From positions 1 to 28,162 of the forward strand of contig CALEYQ010000003.1 of NCBI GenBank assembly GCA_937924855.1: a stretch of 28,162 nt of DNA, written 5' to 3'. Positions 8,190-15,781 of this stretch are shown one piece after another. Each line of letters opens with the position of its first letter. The stretch's first letter is position 1. A program made the position numbers and the translations under genes. The stretch is from an uncultured Bacteroidota bacterium (GTDB taxonomy: Bacteria; Bacteroidota; Bacteroidia; JADZBD01). Below the pieces are notes generated by a model, which did no database searches, had not been told where the DNA came from, and was given only the letters and a program-made list of their open reading frames with translations.

Positions 8190-8196
8190 TAAGGAA

Positions 8197-10164
8197 ATGA
8201 AACCCTATTTCCCCTCTTTACATAAATATATCCGTTTTAAAACGCGGGTTGTTAAAGTAGGGGATTTGGAAATCGGTGGCGATAATCCTATTCGCATTCA
8301 ATCCATGACCACTACGCCTACCATGGATACGATGGGAACCGTTGCACAATCAATTCGCCTAATTGAAGCAGGATCTGAGCTGGTTCGAATTACCGCCCCA
8401 AATATTGAGGAAGCAAAAAATTTATTGGTGATTAAGGATGAAATCCGGAAAAGTGGATTTAATACGCCACTGGTTGCCGACATTCACTTTACTCCCAACG
8501 CTGCTGAGATTGCAGCGCGAATAGTTGAGAAAGTCAGAATTAATCCTGGGAATTATGCCGACAAAAAAAAGTTTGAGGTGCTGGAGTATGATGACGCATC
8601 TTATGAAAGGGAAATAGAACGCATCCGGAAAAAATTTCTTCCCTTGGTTAAGGTCTGTAAGGAATATGGAACCGCCATGCGAATCGGCACCAATCACGGT
8701 TCACTCTCCGACCGTATCCTGAGCCGATATGGCGATACACCCCTCGGGATGGTGGAGTCGGCCATGGAGTTTGTGAATATTTGCCGGGAGGAAAATTATC
8801 ACAACATCGTCCTGTCGATGAAAGCAAGCAACCCCGGAGTAATGGTGCAGGCATACCGGCTCCTGGTGTCGCGCATGATGGAACTCGACATGAATTATCC
8901 CCTGCACCTGGGGGTAACGGAATCGGGTGAGGGAGAAGACGGCCGCATTAAGTCGGCTCTTGGAATTGGCTCATTACTGGAGGATGGACTGGGAGATACC
9001 ATTAGGGTTTCACTTACCGAGGAACCCGAAAAGGAAATTCCCGTGGCCCGAAAAATTGTAAGTCGCTATTCATTCCGCATTTCCGACACCGGAATTCCTC
9101 CCCTTGAGGCTCCACCTTTCGATCCCTTTTCTTATCAGAAAAGAGAAAGCAGGGCGGTAGAAAATATCGGAGGTTCACATCGACCCGTTGTTATTGCGGA
9201 TTTGGTAGAGTGTTTTGACATAAAGCCTGAAACTTTATTGCCCCTGGGCTATAAATATATGCCCGATACCGATAAGTGGAAAATTTCCGACCAGGCCTGC
9301 GATTATATGTTGGTGAACCGGTATCCCGAATTTGAATTACCCGGTACCCTCCGGCTGATTGTCCGGTTTGAGCTTTGGAAACATCTGTCGGAAAAAGAAA
9401 GAATCAAGGCTTACCCTATTCTTGATGCCGGCCAGTATGTTGAAATTGCCGGTTTGAAACAGGAAACGCTTAAATTTATTTCCGTAGAGGCCTGGTCGCC
9501 CGGACAGGAAATGCCCGGAGAAAAATTCTGGGAAAAATTGTCTGAAGATTACGGGGCCGTAATTTGCCTGTGCACGGAAAATCCCCTTTCTGTGGCCGCC
9601 ATACGCCGCTTTCTTGCCGAAATGAAAATAAGGTCGGTGAAAAACCCTGTAATTTTTGTTTCCGATAATCCTTTTGAAGAGTATGAAGAAATGATCATTC
9701 ACTACAGTATCGAATCCGGTCCTTACTTTCTCGATGGATGGGGCGACGGTATTGCTTTGGGATGGAAGGAAATTTTCCACCCCGTAAACGAAATGCTGGA
9801 AGTTACCAACCGCTGTGCATTCGGCATCCTTCAGGCAGCCAGAGCCCGGATCTCAAAAACCGAATATATTTCCTGTCCCTCCTGCGGACGCACGCTTTTC
9901 GACCTTCAGGAAACTACCGCCAAAATCAGGCAGCGCACGGCCCATCTCAAAGGATTGAAAATTGGAATAATGGGTTGTATTGTGAATGGTCCGGGCGAAA
10001 TGGCAGATGCTGATTACGGGTATGTGGGAACCGGAATCGGCCAGGTAACACTCTACAAAAAGAAAGAAGTGGTGAAAAGAAACATTCCTTCCGAGAAAGC
10101 CTTGGATGAATTAATAGCTTTGATAAAAGAAAACGGCGACTGGGTGGAAGCCGTACACGAATAA
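8197..10164 (+). CDS. ispG: 4-hydroxy-3-methylbut-2-en-1-yl diphosphate synthase IspG, long form
   Basis: Penultimate enzyme of the MEP isoprenoid pathway; it reductively opens methylerythritol cyclodiphosphate to HMBPP using a [4Fe-4S] cluster. At 655 residues it is the long form typical of Bacteroidota, chlamydiae and plants, with an extra domain (about 290-540) between the TIM barrel and the iron-sulfur domain. Barrel blocks are IQSMTTTPTMDT, VADIHFTPNAAEIAA, KVRINPGNYADK and LGVTESGEGEDGRIKSA. The cluster ligands are C560 and C563 (SCPSCGRT) and C594 (GCIVNGPGE), with the conserved E601. The start is ATG; an alternative is not needed. The dehydrogenase gene begins 4 bases after the stop, so the two are cotranscribed. 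Dxs at the right end belongs to the same pathway. Confidence 0.97.
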   Translation: MKPYFPSLHKYIRFKTRVVKVGDLEIGGDNPIRIQSMTTTPTMDTMGTVAQSIRLIEAGSELVRITAPNIEEAKNLLVIKDEIRKSGFNTPLVADIHFTPNAAEIAARIVEKVRINPGNYADKKKFEVLEYDDASYEREIERIRKKFLPLVKVCKEYGTAMRIGTNHGSLSDRILSRYGDTPLGMVESAMEFVNICREENYHNIVLSMKASNPGVMVQAYRLLVSRMMELDMNYPLHLGVTESGEGEDGRIKSALGIGSLLEDGLGDTIRVSLTEEPEKEIPVARKIVSRYSFRISDTGIPPLEAPPFDPFSYQKRESRAVENIGGSHRPVVIADLVECFDIKPETLLPLGYKYMPDTDKWKISDQACDYMLVNRYPEFELPGTLRLIVRFELWKHLSEKERIKAYPILDAGQYVEIAGLKQETLKFISVEAWSPGQEMPGEKFWEKLSEDYGAVICLCTENPLSVAAIRRFLAEMKIRSVKNPVIFVSDNPFEEYEEMIIHYSIESGPYFLDGWGDGIALGWKEIFHPVNEMLEVTNRCAFGILQAARARISKTEYISCPSCGRTLFDLQETTAKIRQRTAHLKGLKIGIMGCIVNGPGEMADADYGYVGTGIGQVTLYKKKEVVKRNIPSEKALDELIALIKENGDWVEAVHE

Positions 10165-10168
10165 CATT

Positions 10169-11611
10169 ATGGAAAAGATACTCAACTTTATTAACGGGGA
10201 TTTTCATGAGCCCCAAAGCGGTAATTATTTCGAAAATTTTAATCCGTCTACGGGAAAGCCATATTCCTTGATTCCGGATTCCGGCGAAAAAGATGTTGAC
10301 GCAGCCGTTTCCTTCGCCGCCAATGCTTTTAGTGCCTGGGCTCATACTCCGGCAGGAGAAAGAGCCAAAATTCTGTTGCGCATTGCCGACGGAATATCCA
10401 AAAATCTGGAAATGCTGGCCAAAGCCGAATCAATCGATAACGGGAAGCCCTTAAAATTGTCGCGCACCGTAGATATTCCAAGAGCCGCAGCCAACTTTCA
10501 TTTTTACGCCACAGCCATTGAACATTTTGCCTCCGAAGCACACAGTATGGAAGACAGGGCCATTAATTATACCCTGCGTCAACCCATAGGACCTGTGGCC
10601 TGTATTTCGCCCTGGAATCTTCCCCTGTATCTTTTCAGCTGGAAAATTGCACCTGCTCTTGCGGCAGGATGTACCGTGGTGGCCAAACCTTCCGAGGTAA
10701 CTCCCATGACCTCATTTCTGTTGTCGAAAATTGTAATGGATGCCGGTTTGCCCCCGGGAGTTTTGAATATAATTCATGGCACAGGGAAAGAAGCCGGCTC
10801 TGCCATGGTTAAACATCCGGGGCTGCATGCCATTTCGTTTACCGGAGGAACCAAAACCGGAGCAGATATCGCACGGGTTGCGGCACCTATGTTTAAAAAG
10901 CTGAGTCTTGAACTGGGAGGTAAAAACCCCAACATCATATTTGCCGATTGCGACTTCGAAGAAATGATGCGGACCACCCTGCATTCTTCTTTTTCAAACC
11001 AGGGTCAGATTTGCCTGTGTGGCTCAAGAATCTATATTGAAAGACCTCTTTACGACAGATTTAAGGAAGAATTTGTAGCACGCACCCTGAAACTGGTGGT
11101 AGGAGATCCCTTTTCCTAAACTACTCACATTGGTGCTGTGGTATCAAAAGAGCATATGGAAAAAATTCTGGGATGTATTGAAAGGGCAAAATCGGAAGGA
11201 GGAACTATAGTTACCGGCGGCAACAGAATCCGGGTACAGGGAGGAATGGAAGAAGGATGGTATGTTCAGCCTACCATCATTGAAGGCTTGCCCCACGATT
11301 GCAAAACAAATCAGGAAGAAATTTTTGGGCCCGTGGTTACTATTGCCCCTTTCGATTCCGAAGAAGAGGTGTTAAAGTTTGCCAACAGTACCAATTATGG
11401 TCTGGCAGCAACCTTATGGACCGGTAATTTGACACGAGCTCATAAAATGGCCGCAAGAATTGAAGCGGGAATAGTCTGGATAAATTGCTGGCTGCTGCGT
11501 GATCTGAGAACTCCTTTCGGGGGTATTAAAAACAGTGGCGTGGGTAGAGAAGGAGGCTTCGAAGCCCTGAGGTTCTTTACCGAACCCAGGAATATTTGCA
11601 TTAAGCTATAA
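10169..11611 (+). pseudogene. Aldehyde dehydrogenase (ALDH8/aminomuconate-semialdehyde type) interrupted by an in-frame TAA
   Basis: NAD-dependent aldehyde dehydrogenase family gene of 480 sense codons split by one TAA at 11117-11119; both halves stay in the same frame. The N-terminal part carries N150 (PWNLPL), E248 (LELGGKNP) and the catalytic C282 (NQGQICLCGSR). The C-terminal part carries EEIFGPVV and WINCWLLRDLRTPFGG. RDLRTPFGG with GVGREGG is characteristic of 2-aminomuconate or 2-hydroxymuconate semialdehyde dehydrogenases, so a role in kynurenine or aromatic breakdown is inferred. The stop falls in the loop GDPFS-*-TTHIGAVVSKEHM, where relatives have one ordinary residue. A single base change of AAA, CAA or GAA would create it. 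A GTG at 11138 could restart translation, but that piece lacks the catalytic cysteine. A base error is possible. Confidence 0.85.
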
Positions 11612-11819
11612 GCTACTTTCCGTCCTGATTCAGGAACCGGGATTTATAGCCATTGGTCAGGAACCAACCCATATTTTGATTGAACCAGGATTCGAACCGG
11701 GATAAAAAAACAAGTAGTTTCATGGGTTCCGTTTTTAATTATAACATTGAAATTATTTTTTTATTTCAGGTATTTTGATGCAGGCACCGTTTTATTATTA
11801 ACACACTTTTCAACCAAAC

Positions 11820-12230
11820 ATGTTTTTCCCTAAAAGTTTACTTCTTTATTTGAGTATTGGACTCTGCTCTATTTCCGGTTCAGCTCAGGTGGTTTTTAAT
11901 CCCGATTCGGTCGGTTCCCACCGTAAAAAAGACAAGAATGTTGTGAAGCTGTTAAATCACGATTCCCTGGGATCTACCTATTTGATTGTTATCTGGAAGG
12001 AAGTGCCCCTCCATTACCACAAAGATCATTTTGAACAGGTTTATGTGTTGTCAGGTAAGGGAAAGATGCGTTTGGGGAAGGAGGAGCTGAAAGTAAAGAA
12101 AGGAACACTGATCATCATCCCCAAAGGCACACCACATGCCCTAAAGGTTACTTCACGAAGACCCGTTCGGGTAATTTCTTTTCAGGCTCCGTTTTTTGAC
12201 GGGGAAGACAGAATATTTATCAGGGAGTAG
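11820..12230 (+). CDS. Exported single-domain cupin protein (136 aa)
   Basis: The N-terminus (1-23, ending GSAQ) looks like a signal peptide, followed by one cupin domain. Motif 1 supplies H65, H67 and E72 (HYHKDHFEQVYVLSGKG), and motif 2 supplies H106 (IPKGTPHALKV). Together these make a standard two-histidine-plus-Glu/His metal site in a small beta-barrel. The substrate cannot be told from sequence; small secreted cupins may bind ligands or act as dioxygenases or isomerases. The 3' end overlaps the convergent symporter gene by 11 bases. A 208-base gap separates it from the dehydrogenase and contains no recognisable promoter. Confidence 0.82.
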   Translation: MFFPKSLLLYLSIGLCSISGSAQVVFNPDSVGSHRKKDKNVVKLLNHDSLGSTYLIVIWKEVPLHYHKDHFEQVYVLSGKGKMRLGKEELKVKKGTLIIIPKGTPHALKVTSRRPVRVISFQAPFFDGEDRIFIRE

Positions 12231-13599
12231 GACGGGAAGACTTTACCAAGGTGGCTGTTATTCCGAACGACACCGCCGAAATAAGGGTGGCGGGCAAAAC
12301 GGGATAGGGGTAATCGGTGAAATAATAAAGTATTATCCAGGTTCCAAGTCCGAATACCATAGAAGCCACTGCTGCAATTTCGTTCCGGCTTTTGAAAAAT
12401 AATCCGCTAACCAGAGGAACAAACAGCGAGACCAGACTAATTTCAGAAGCCTCCTCAACAAGTCCGAAAATGGAATCGCCGGAAAATGCAAGTCCGACCG
12501 AAACCACCGAAACCAATATTACCCCAGTTCTAACCCATAAAAGCACCCTTGCGTCATCTGATTTTTTTAAAAGAGGACGCGCCAGATTTTCTCCGATAAT
12601 GGATGCAGGAGCCAGAATGGCTCCACTGGCAGTGCTCATTATTGCCGAAAGCAGGGCTCCGAAAAAAAGAACCTGGACAAAGCCATTAGTTTTTTGGAAC
12701 ACCAGTTGCAAAATCAACATTTGGGAATCTTCTGCCGGACCGGTAATATGAAGGGCAGCAAGACCAAGCAGCAAGGGAATGAAGGCAATGGTGACGTAAA
12801 GAAAGCCTGCTGTCAAACTGGAACCCACTGCAATTTTCTCGGTTCGTGAACTCATCACTCGTTGAAAAACATCCTGCTGGGGTATTGAGCCCAATCCGAG
12901 GGTAATCCAGGCTACCAACCAGGCAATCCAGGTTTTTTCTCCACCCGAAGGAAAGAAATCGAAAAATCCGGAGGGAGTATTCCTCATTATTTCAGGAATT
13001 CCGGGTCCTTCATTCCATACCGATACCAACACACAGATTAATCCGGCAATAATAAACAGGGTTTGAAAGAAATCGGTGTATGAAACAGACCACATACCAC
13101 CATAAACAGTGTAGAGAGTAACGAAAAACGCGGAAATCGAAATGCCGGCCCAAAGCGGAATGTCAGGCATGAGGGTATGTAGGATCAGCCCCATGGCAAT
13201 AAACTGTGCGGCAATCCATCCCAGGTATGACCAAACCAGACAAATCGAAGCTATCCGCTCGGCGCGCGGTCCATAAGTAACTTTATAAAAATCTCCGAAG
13301 GTTAAGAGGTTTAGGCGGTACAGACGCCTTGCAAAAAACAATCCCACCAGGATCAAACAAAGAGCAGCACCAAACGGATCGCTTATTACCGAAAACAAAC
13401 CACCTTCAGCAAAAGTTGAGGATGCTCCTAATATAGTTTCAGAGCCAAACCAGGTTGCAAACACTGTTGCGGTGGCTACCGGAAAGGAAAGATTTTTCCC
13501 TGCAATCATAAAATCCGTACTTGATTTTACTTTGCGTGCAGCCCAGACACCAATGAAAAGTGTGATTAAAATGTAGGCAACAACAAAAACACCGATCAT
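12220..13599 (-). CDS. Sodium:solute symporter (SSS family)
   Basis: Polytopic inner-membrane protein of 459 residues with about 12 hydrophobic spans, as expected for the SSS family (TC 2.A.21), which couples uptake of a solute to sodium entry. Family-like blocks include the first span with FIGVWAARKVKSSTDFMIAGKNL, WFGSETILGASSTFAEGG, GGMWSVSYTDFFQTLFIIAGL and SIPQQDVFQRVMSSRTEKIA. The substrate (sugar, amino acid, proline, pantothenate or other) cannot be assigned. The C-terminus overlaps the cupin gene tail to tail. Upstream lies an unusual AT-rich gap. Confidence 0.9.
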   Translation of the reverse strand: MIGVFVVAYILITLFIGVWAARKVKSSTDFMIAGKNLSFPVATATVFATWFGSETILGASSTFAEGGLFSVISDPFGAALCLILVGLFFARRLYRLNLLTFGDFYKVTYGPRAERIASICLVWSYLGWIAAQFIAMGLILHTLMPDIPLWAGISISAFFVTLYTVYGGMWSVSYTDFFQTLFIIAGLICVLVSVWNEGPGIPEIMRNTPSGFFDFFPSGGEKTWIAWLVAWITLGLGSIPQQDVFQRVMSSRTEKIAVGSSLTAGFLYVTIAFIPLLLGLAALHITGPAEDSQMLILQLVFQKTNGFVQVLFFGALLSAIMSTASGAILAPASIIGENLARPLLKKSDDARVLLWVRTGVILVSVVSVGLAFSGDSIFGLVEEASEISLVSLFVPLVSGLFFKSRNEIAAVASMVFGLGTWIILYYFTDYPYPVLPATLISAVSFGITATLVKSSRPTP

Positions 13600-13604
13600 A
13601 AAGG

Positions 13605-13612
13605 CAAAGTAA
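13605..13612 (-). promoter_or_regulatory. Possible -7 box for the symporter gene
   Basis: On the minus strand TTACTTTG lies 5 bases before the ATG. It contains TAC-TTTG with one spacer base fewer than TAnnTTTG, so it is an imperfect match. Confidence 0.25.
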
Positions 13613-14025
13613 CGCCAAAAATAGAAATCACATCATTTTTGTGGTTTTTACCCCAAAAAACCAATTTGAAGGTCTTTTTGCAGTTTTTGCCAAAACTTCA
13701 TTTTTGAAGTTTTTTGAGGACGCAGCCTCAAATTTTTCCGCTGGTTTTTCCGAAATTATTTTTGAAAAATTAAAACACAGTGCGAAAAATAAAATCGGAA
13801 AGTGCCGATTTCTCCTATGAAAAACACGAATAATTTATTTTTTCCGCGCAAAAAAAAATTGCACCGGAATTTTTTCCGCAGAAAAAAACGGAAGGATTTT
13901 TTTTGAAAAAAACCAAAGGGGGTCGTTTTCAACAATTTTCTGTTAAAAAAAAATTTTGGAAAAAATGATGTTGGTAAAAAAAAAATAGTTTACTTCGTGT
14001 TATATAATTACAAAAACCAAAAACC
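13613..14025. other. AT-rich, hairpin-rich intergenic region with no gene seen
   Basis: About 410 bases between two divergent genes, full of A- and T-runs. Three perfect stems are visible: AAAACTTCA/TGAAGTTTT (13692-13713), TTTGAGG/CCTCAAA (13713-13732, followed by TTTTT) and AAATCGG/CCGATTT (13792-13811). The motif TTTTTCCGC recurs (13733-13741 and twice more near 13840 and 13880), each later copy followed by an A-run. I find no open frame with a believable product. It may carry an RNA or the regulatory region of the lysine-rich peptide gene. Confidence 0.5.
13692..13737 (+). terminator. Tandem hairpins followed by TTTTT
   Basis: A 9-base-pair stem with a TTTT loop (13692-13713) shares one base with a 7-base-pair stem with loop ACGCAG (13713-13732), and the second is followed by TTTTT. 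On the plus strand this is terminator-like, yet no plus-strand gene ends just upstream. It could end antisense or unannotated RNA reading away from the symporter. Confidence 0.35.
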
Positions 14026-14121
14026 ATGGCTAAAAAAGCAGCAAAAAAAGGTGGCAAGAAAAAAGCCGCCCCAAAGAAGAAAGCAGCAAAAAAGAAAACT
14101 GCTAAGAAAAAGAAGAAGTAA
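14026..14121 (+). CDS. 31-residue lysine-rich histone H1-like micro-protein
   Basis: ATG GCT AAA opens a 31-codon frame made only of Lys (18), Ala (8), Gly, Thr, Pro and the initial Met. The pattern begins MAKKAAKKGGKKKAAPKKK, resembling the AKKAA/PAKK tails of eukaryotic H1 and of bacterial H1-like proteins. Such tails bind DNA without sequence specificity, so a nucleoid or RNA-binding role is inferred. Support for a real gene: a clean ATG after a long AT-rich leader, a TAA stop, and a strong terminator 3 bases later. It is far shorter than most H1-like proteins and may be a remnant tail of a longer one. It is too short for routine gene calling. Confidence 0.65.
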   Translation: MAKKAAKKGGKKKAAPKKKAAKKKTAKKKKK

Positions 14122-14124
14122 AGA

Positions 14125-14153
14125 AAAGGCACCGAAAGGTGCCTTTCTTTTTT
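14125..14153 (+). terminator. Rho-independent terminator of the lysine-rich peptide gene
   Basis: AAAGGCACC and GGTGCCTTT form a perfect 9-base-pair stem with a GAAA tetraloop, followed by C and six T. It lies between convergent genes, 3 bases after the peptide stop and 4 bases before the epimerase stop. Confidence 0.88.
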
Positions 14154-14157
14154 AAGT

Positions 14158-15195
14158 TCATTTTTGTTTTTCCCTTATGCCCAGTCCCGCAGCGTCGGGA
14201 TTTTTTAGTTTTACCGAGCCCTTCTCATAAGCTACTCCCTCATAACCGTCGTTGGAAATAAGTAGTGGTCCATCCAGATCGCAACTGTCGCACAAGGAAG
14301 CGGGAATTAAAGCAGCAGCAATGCCACAGGACGATTCCGACATGCAACCCGTAAGCGTAAACTTTCCGTCCTCTTTTGCCGCTCTTATTAATTCAAGGGC
14401 AGGTTTTATTCCCCCGCATTTCATCAGTTTAATGTTTATCCCGGAAAAGTAATCCCCCAATTTCATGTAGTCGTCCTGTGTTTTTATGGATTCATCACCA
14501 ACAATAGGAACGGACAGGTTTTTCAATAAGTCCTGATTCAGCCATTCTTTTCCCGGTGGAAAGGGTTGTTCAATATAAACCGGATGTTTTTCCCCAAGCC
14601 AGTCTATCACCCGGAATACTTCTTCGGTTGTTTGCCAACCGCCATTTGCGTCAATGGCCACGGGAACTTCAATGTTCTTTACAATCTGTGTTATGAATTC
14701 CTTATCCCTGACCGTGCCCAGCTTCACCTTAATTAATGGAAATAAGGCAAGAGCATCCGGATTAAAGGGATAATCGAGAAGTGATGAGGTAATGGTAAAT
14801 GAACTTGGCAGGGGATTTATAGGTTCCTGAAAAAACAATTGACGCGCAGAACGCTGATGCACTTTTCCCCAAAGGTCGGTTAAAGCCATTTCCAATCCGG
14901 CTTTAACAGGATTTGGGAGGTTTAATCCTTGAATTTTACCGAAATCAGGAGCAGACTTCTCCACCTGGTCGAAAAACAATTCCTCATCGGATAGATTTTT
15001 TTGTATTTCCTCAATGGCGCTTACCGGATTAAGATTCAGGTAGGGTGGAAGAGCCGACTCACCCAAACCTACGGCACCGGATGCATGATATATCCTGATT
15101 TTTAAACAGGGCGTTTCATTTCTTACTCCATGAGCCAGGACAAAGGGTTTCCGGAAAATCAAAGTCTCCGGACTGAATTGAATTTTGATTTTCAA
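14158..15195 (-). CDS. L-Ala-D/L-Glu (dipeptide) epimerase, enolase superfamily
   Basis: Muconate-lactonizing subgroup enzyme, most likely epimerising L-Ala-D-Glu from murein peptides or another dipeptide. The 345 residues include the first catalytic pair K156-V-K158, the metal ligands D182 (AIDANGG), E209 (YIEQPF) and D234 (VGDES), and K256 (INIKLMKCGG). The DLD motif at 306-308 (CDLDGP) is a dipeptide-epimerase feature that binds the substrate amino group. No ATG exists near the conserved start; an in-frame TAA lies four codons upstream of the TTG at 15193-15195, so TTG is the likely start. OSBS/MenC is the main alternative, but the DLD motif and the futalosine-route mqnC in this genome argue against it. 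Confidence 0.86.
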   Translation of the reverse strand: MKIKIQFSPETLIFRKPFVLAHGVRNETPCLKIRIYHASGAVGLGESALPPYLNLNPVSAIEEIQKNLSDEELFFDQVEKSAPDFGKIQGLNLPNPVKAGLEMALTDLWGKVHQRSARQLFFQEPINPLPSSFTITSSLLDYPFNPDALALFPLIKVKLGTVRDKEFITQIVKNIEVPVAIDANGGWQTTEEVFRVIDWLGEKHPVYIEQPFPPGKEWLNQDLLKNLSVPIVGDESIKTQDDYMKLGDYFSGINIKLMKCGGIKPALELIRAAKEDGKFTLTGCMSESSCGIAAALIPASLCDSCDLDGPLLISNDGYEGVAYEKGSVKLKNPDAAGLGIREKQK

Positions 15196-15226
15196 GGCCT
15201 GGTTTTATATAAAAGGAGAGATATAT

Positions 15227-15234
15227 TATATTTG
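15227..15234 (+). promoter_or_regulatory. -7 promoter box for the lipoprotein gene
   Basis: TATATTTG is a full match to TAnnTTTG, ending 29 bases before the ATG at 15264. A T-run at 15203-15206 sits at about the -33 distance. It lies in the short gap to the divergent epimerase. Confidence 0.5.
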
Positions 15235-15263
15235 TGGATATTCATCAATTAAACCCCAAAGAA

Positions 15264-15779
15264 ATGAAAAAGTTTTTTTTGATTGGTATTGTTTCTGCTT
15301 TAACAATTTTCTCCTCCTGCGGCGATAAGGGACCTGAAGAAGTTCCTGTTCCGCTGGGCATGGTGGCTTGCGACCTGAGCGAGTTTGGAATGGATCTGAT
15401 CATCAATATTCCCGACTCTACCCACGGGCCCACCGAAAAATTCACCTACGGTGAAGGGGTTCAGATAAATGTAGGGAAAGCATTTGGCATAATGATTAAA
15501 CCCGGTACCAACGAAATAGAATACATGAAATCTACCGAAATCGGTAAAAGTGAAGTGTATAAACTGGATAAGTATATCCTCGATGAACCTACCGCCATTA
15601 TCTGGTCATGGGGATTTGAGGGACAACCCACACAAAACAGACTTTATTGCGTGGTGAATGTTGGAGATGTAACCTACGAAGTTATGTCGGATCCCAACGG
15701 GGAGTTTTCCGAGGAGGCTTGCAAAAAGATGTTGGAATGCGCCAGAACGCTGAGGGCAAAAACCCCGGCAAAGTCCTGA
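15264..15779 (+). CDS. Uncharacterised lipoprotein (171 aa)
   Basis: Starts MKKFFLIGIVSALTIFSSC, a typical lipoprotein signal with a lipobox cysteine at 19, so it should be lipid-anchored in the cell envelope. The mature part (about 150 residues) alternates charged and beta-like stretches (YGEGVQINVGKAFGIMIKPG, RLYCVVNVGDVTYEVMSDP) and has paired cysteines near the end (EEACKKMLECA). I do not recognise the family. The ATG at 15264 is chosen because it gives the lipoprotein signal and follows a promoter box; a GTG 30 bases upstream would start inside that box. It ends 2 bases from the convergent typA stop. Confidence 0.78.
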   Translation: MKKFFLIGIVSALTIFSSCGDKGPEEVPVPLGMVACDLSEFGMDLIINIPDSTHGPTEKFTYGEGVQINVGKAFGIMIKPGTNEIEYMKSTEIGKSEVYKLDKYILDEPTAIIWSWGFEGQPTQNRLYCVVNVGDVTYEVMSDPNGEFSEEACKKMLECARTLRAKTPAKS

Positions 15780-15781
15780 CC

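Noticed and set aside
11138..11611. Independent short gene starting at GTG 11138
   Set aside because: It is the in-frame C-terminal third of the interrupted dehydrogenase and lacks a complete domain.
11685..11701. Sequence CCAGGATTCGAACCGGG resembling the T-arm of a minus-strand tRNA
   Set aside because: One stem pair mismatches, and no anticodon arm, D-arm or acceptor stem can be built around it.
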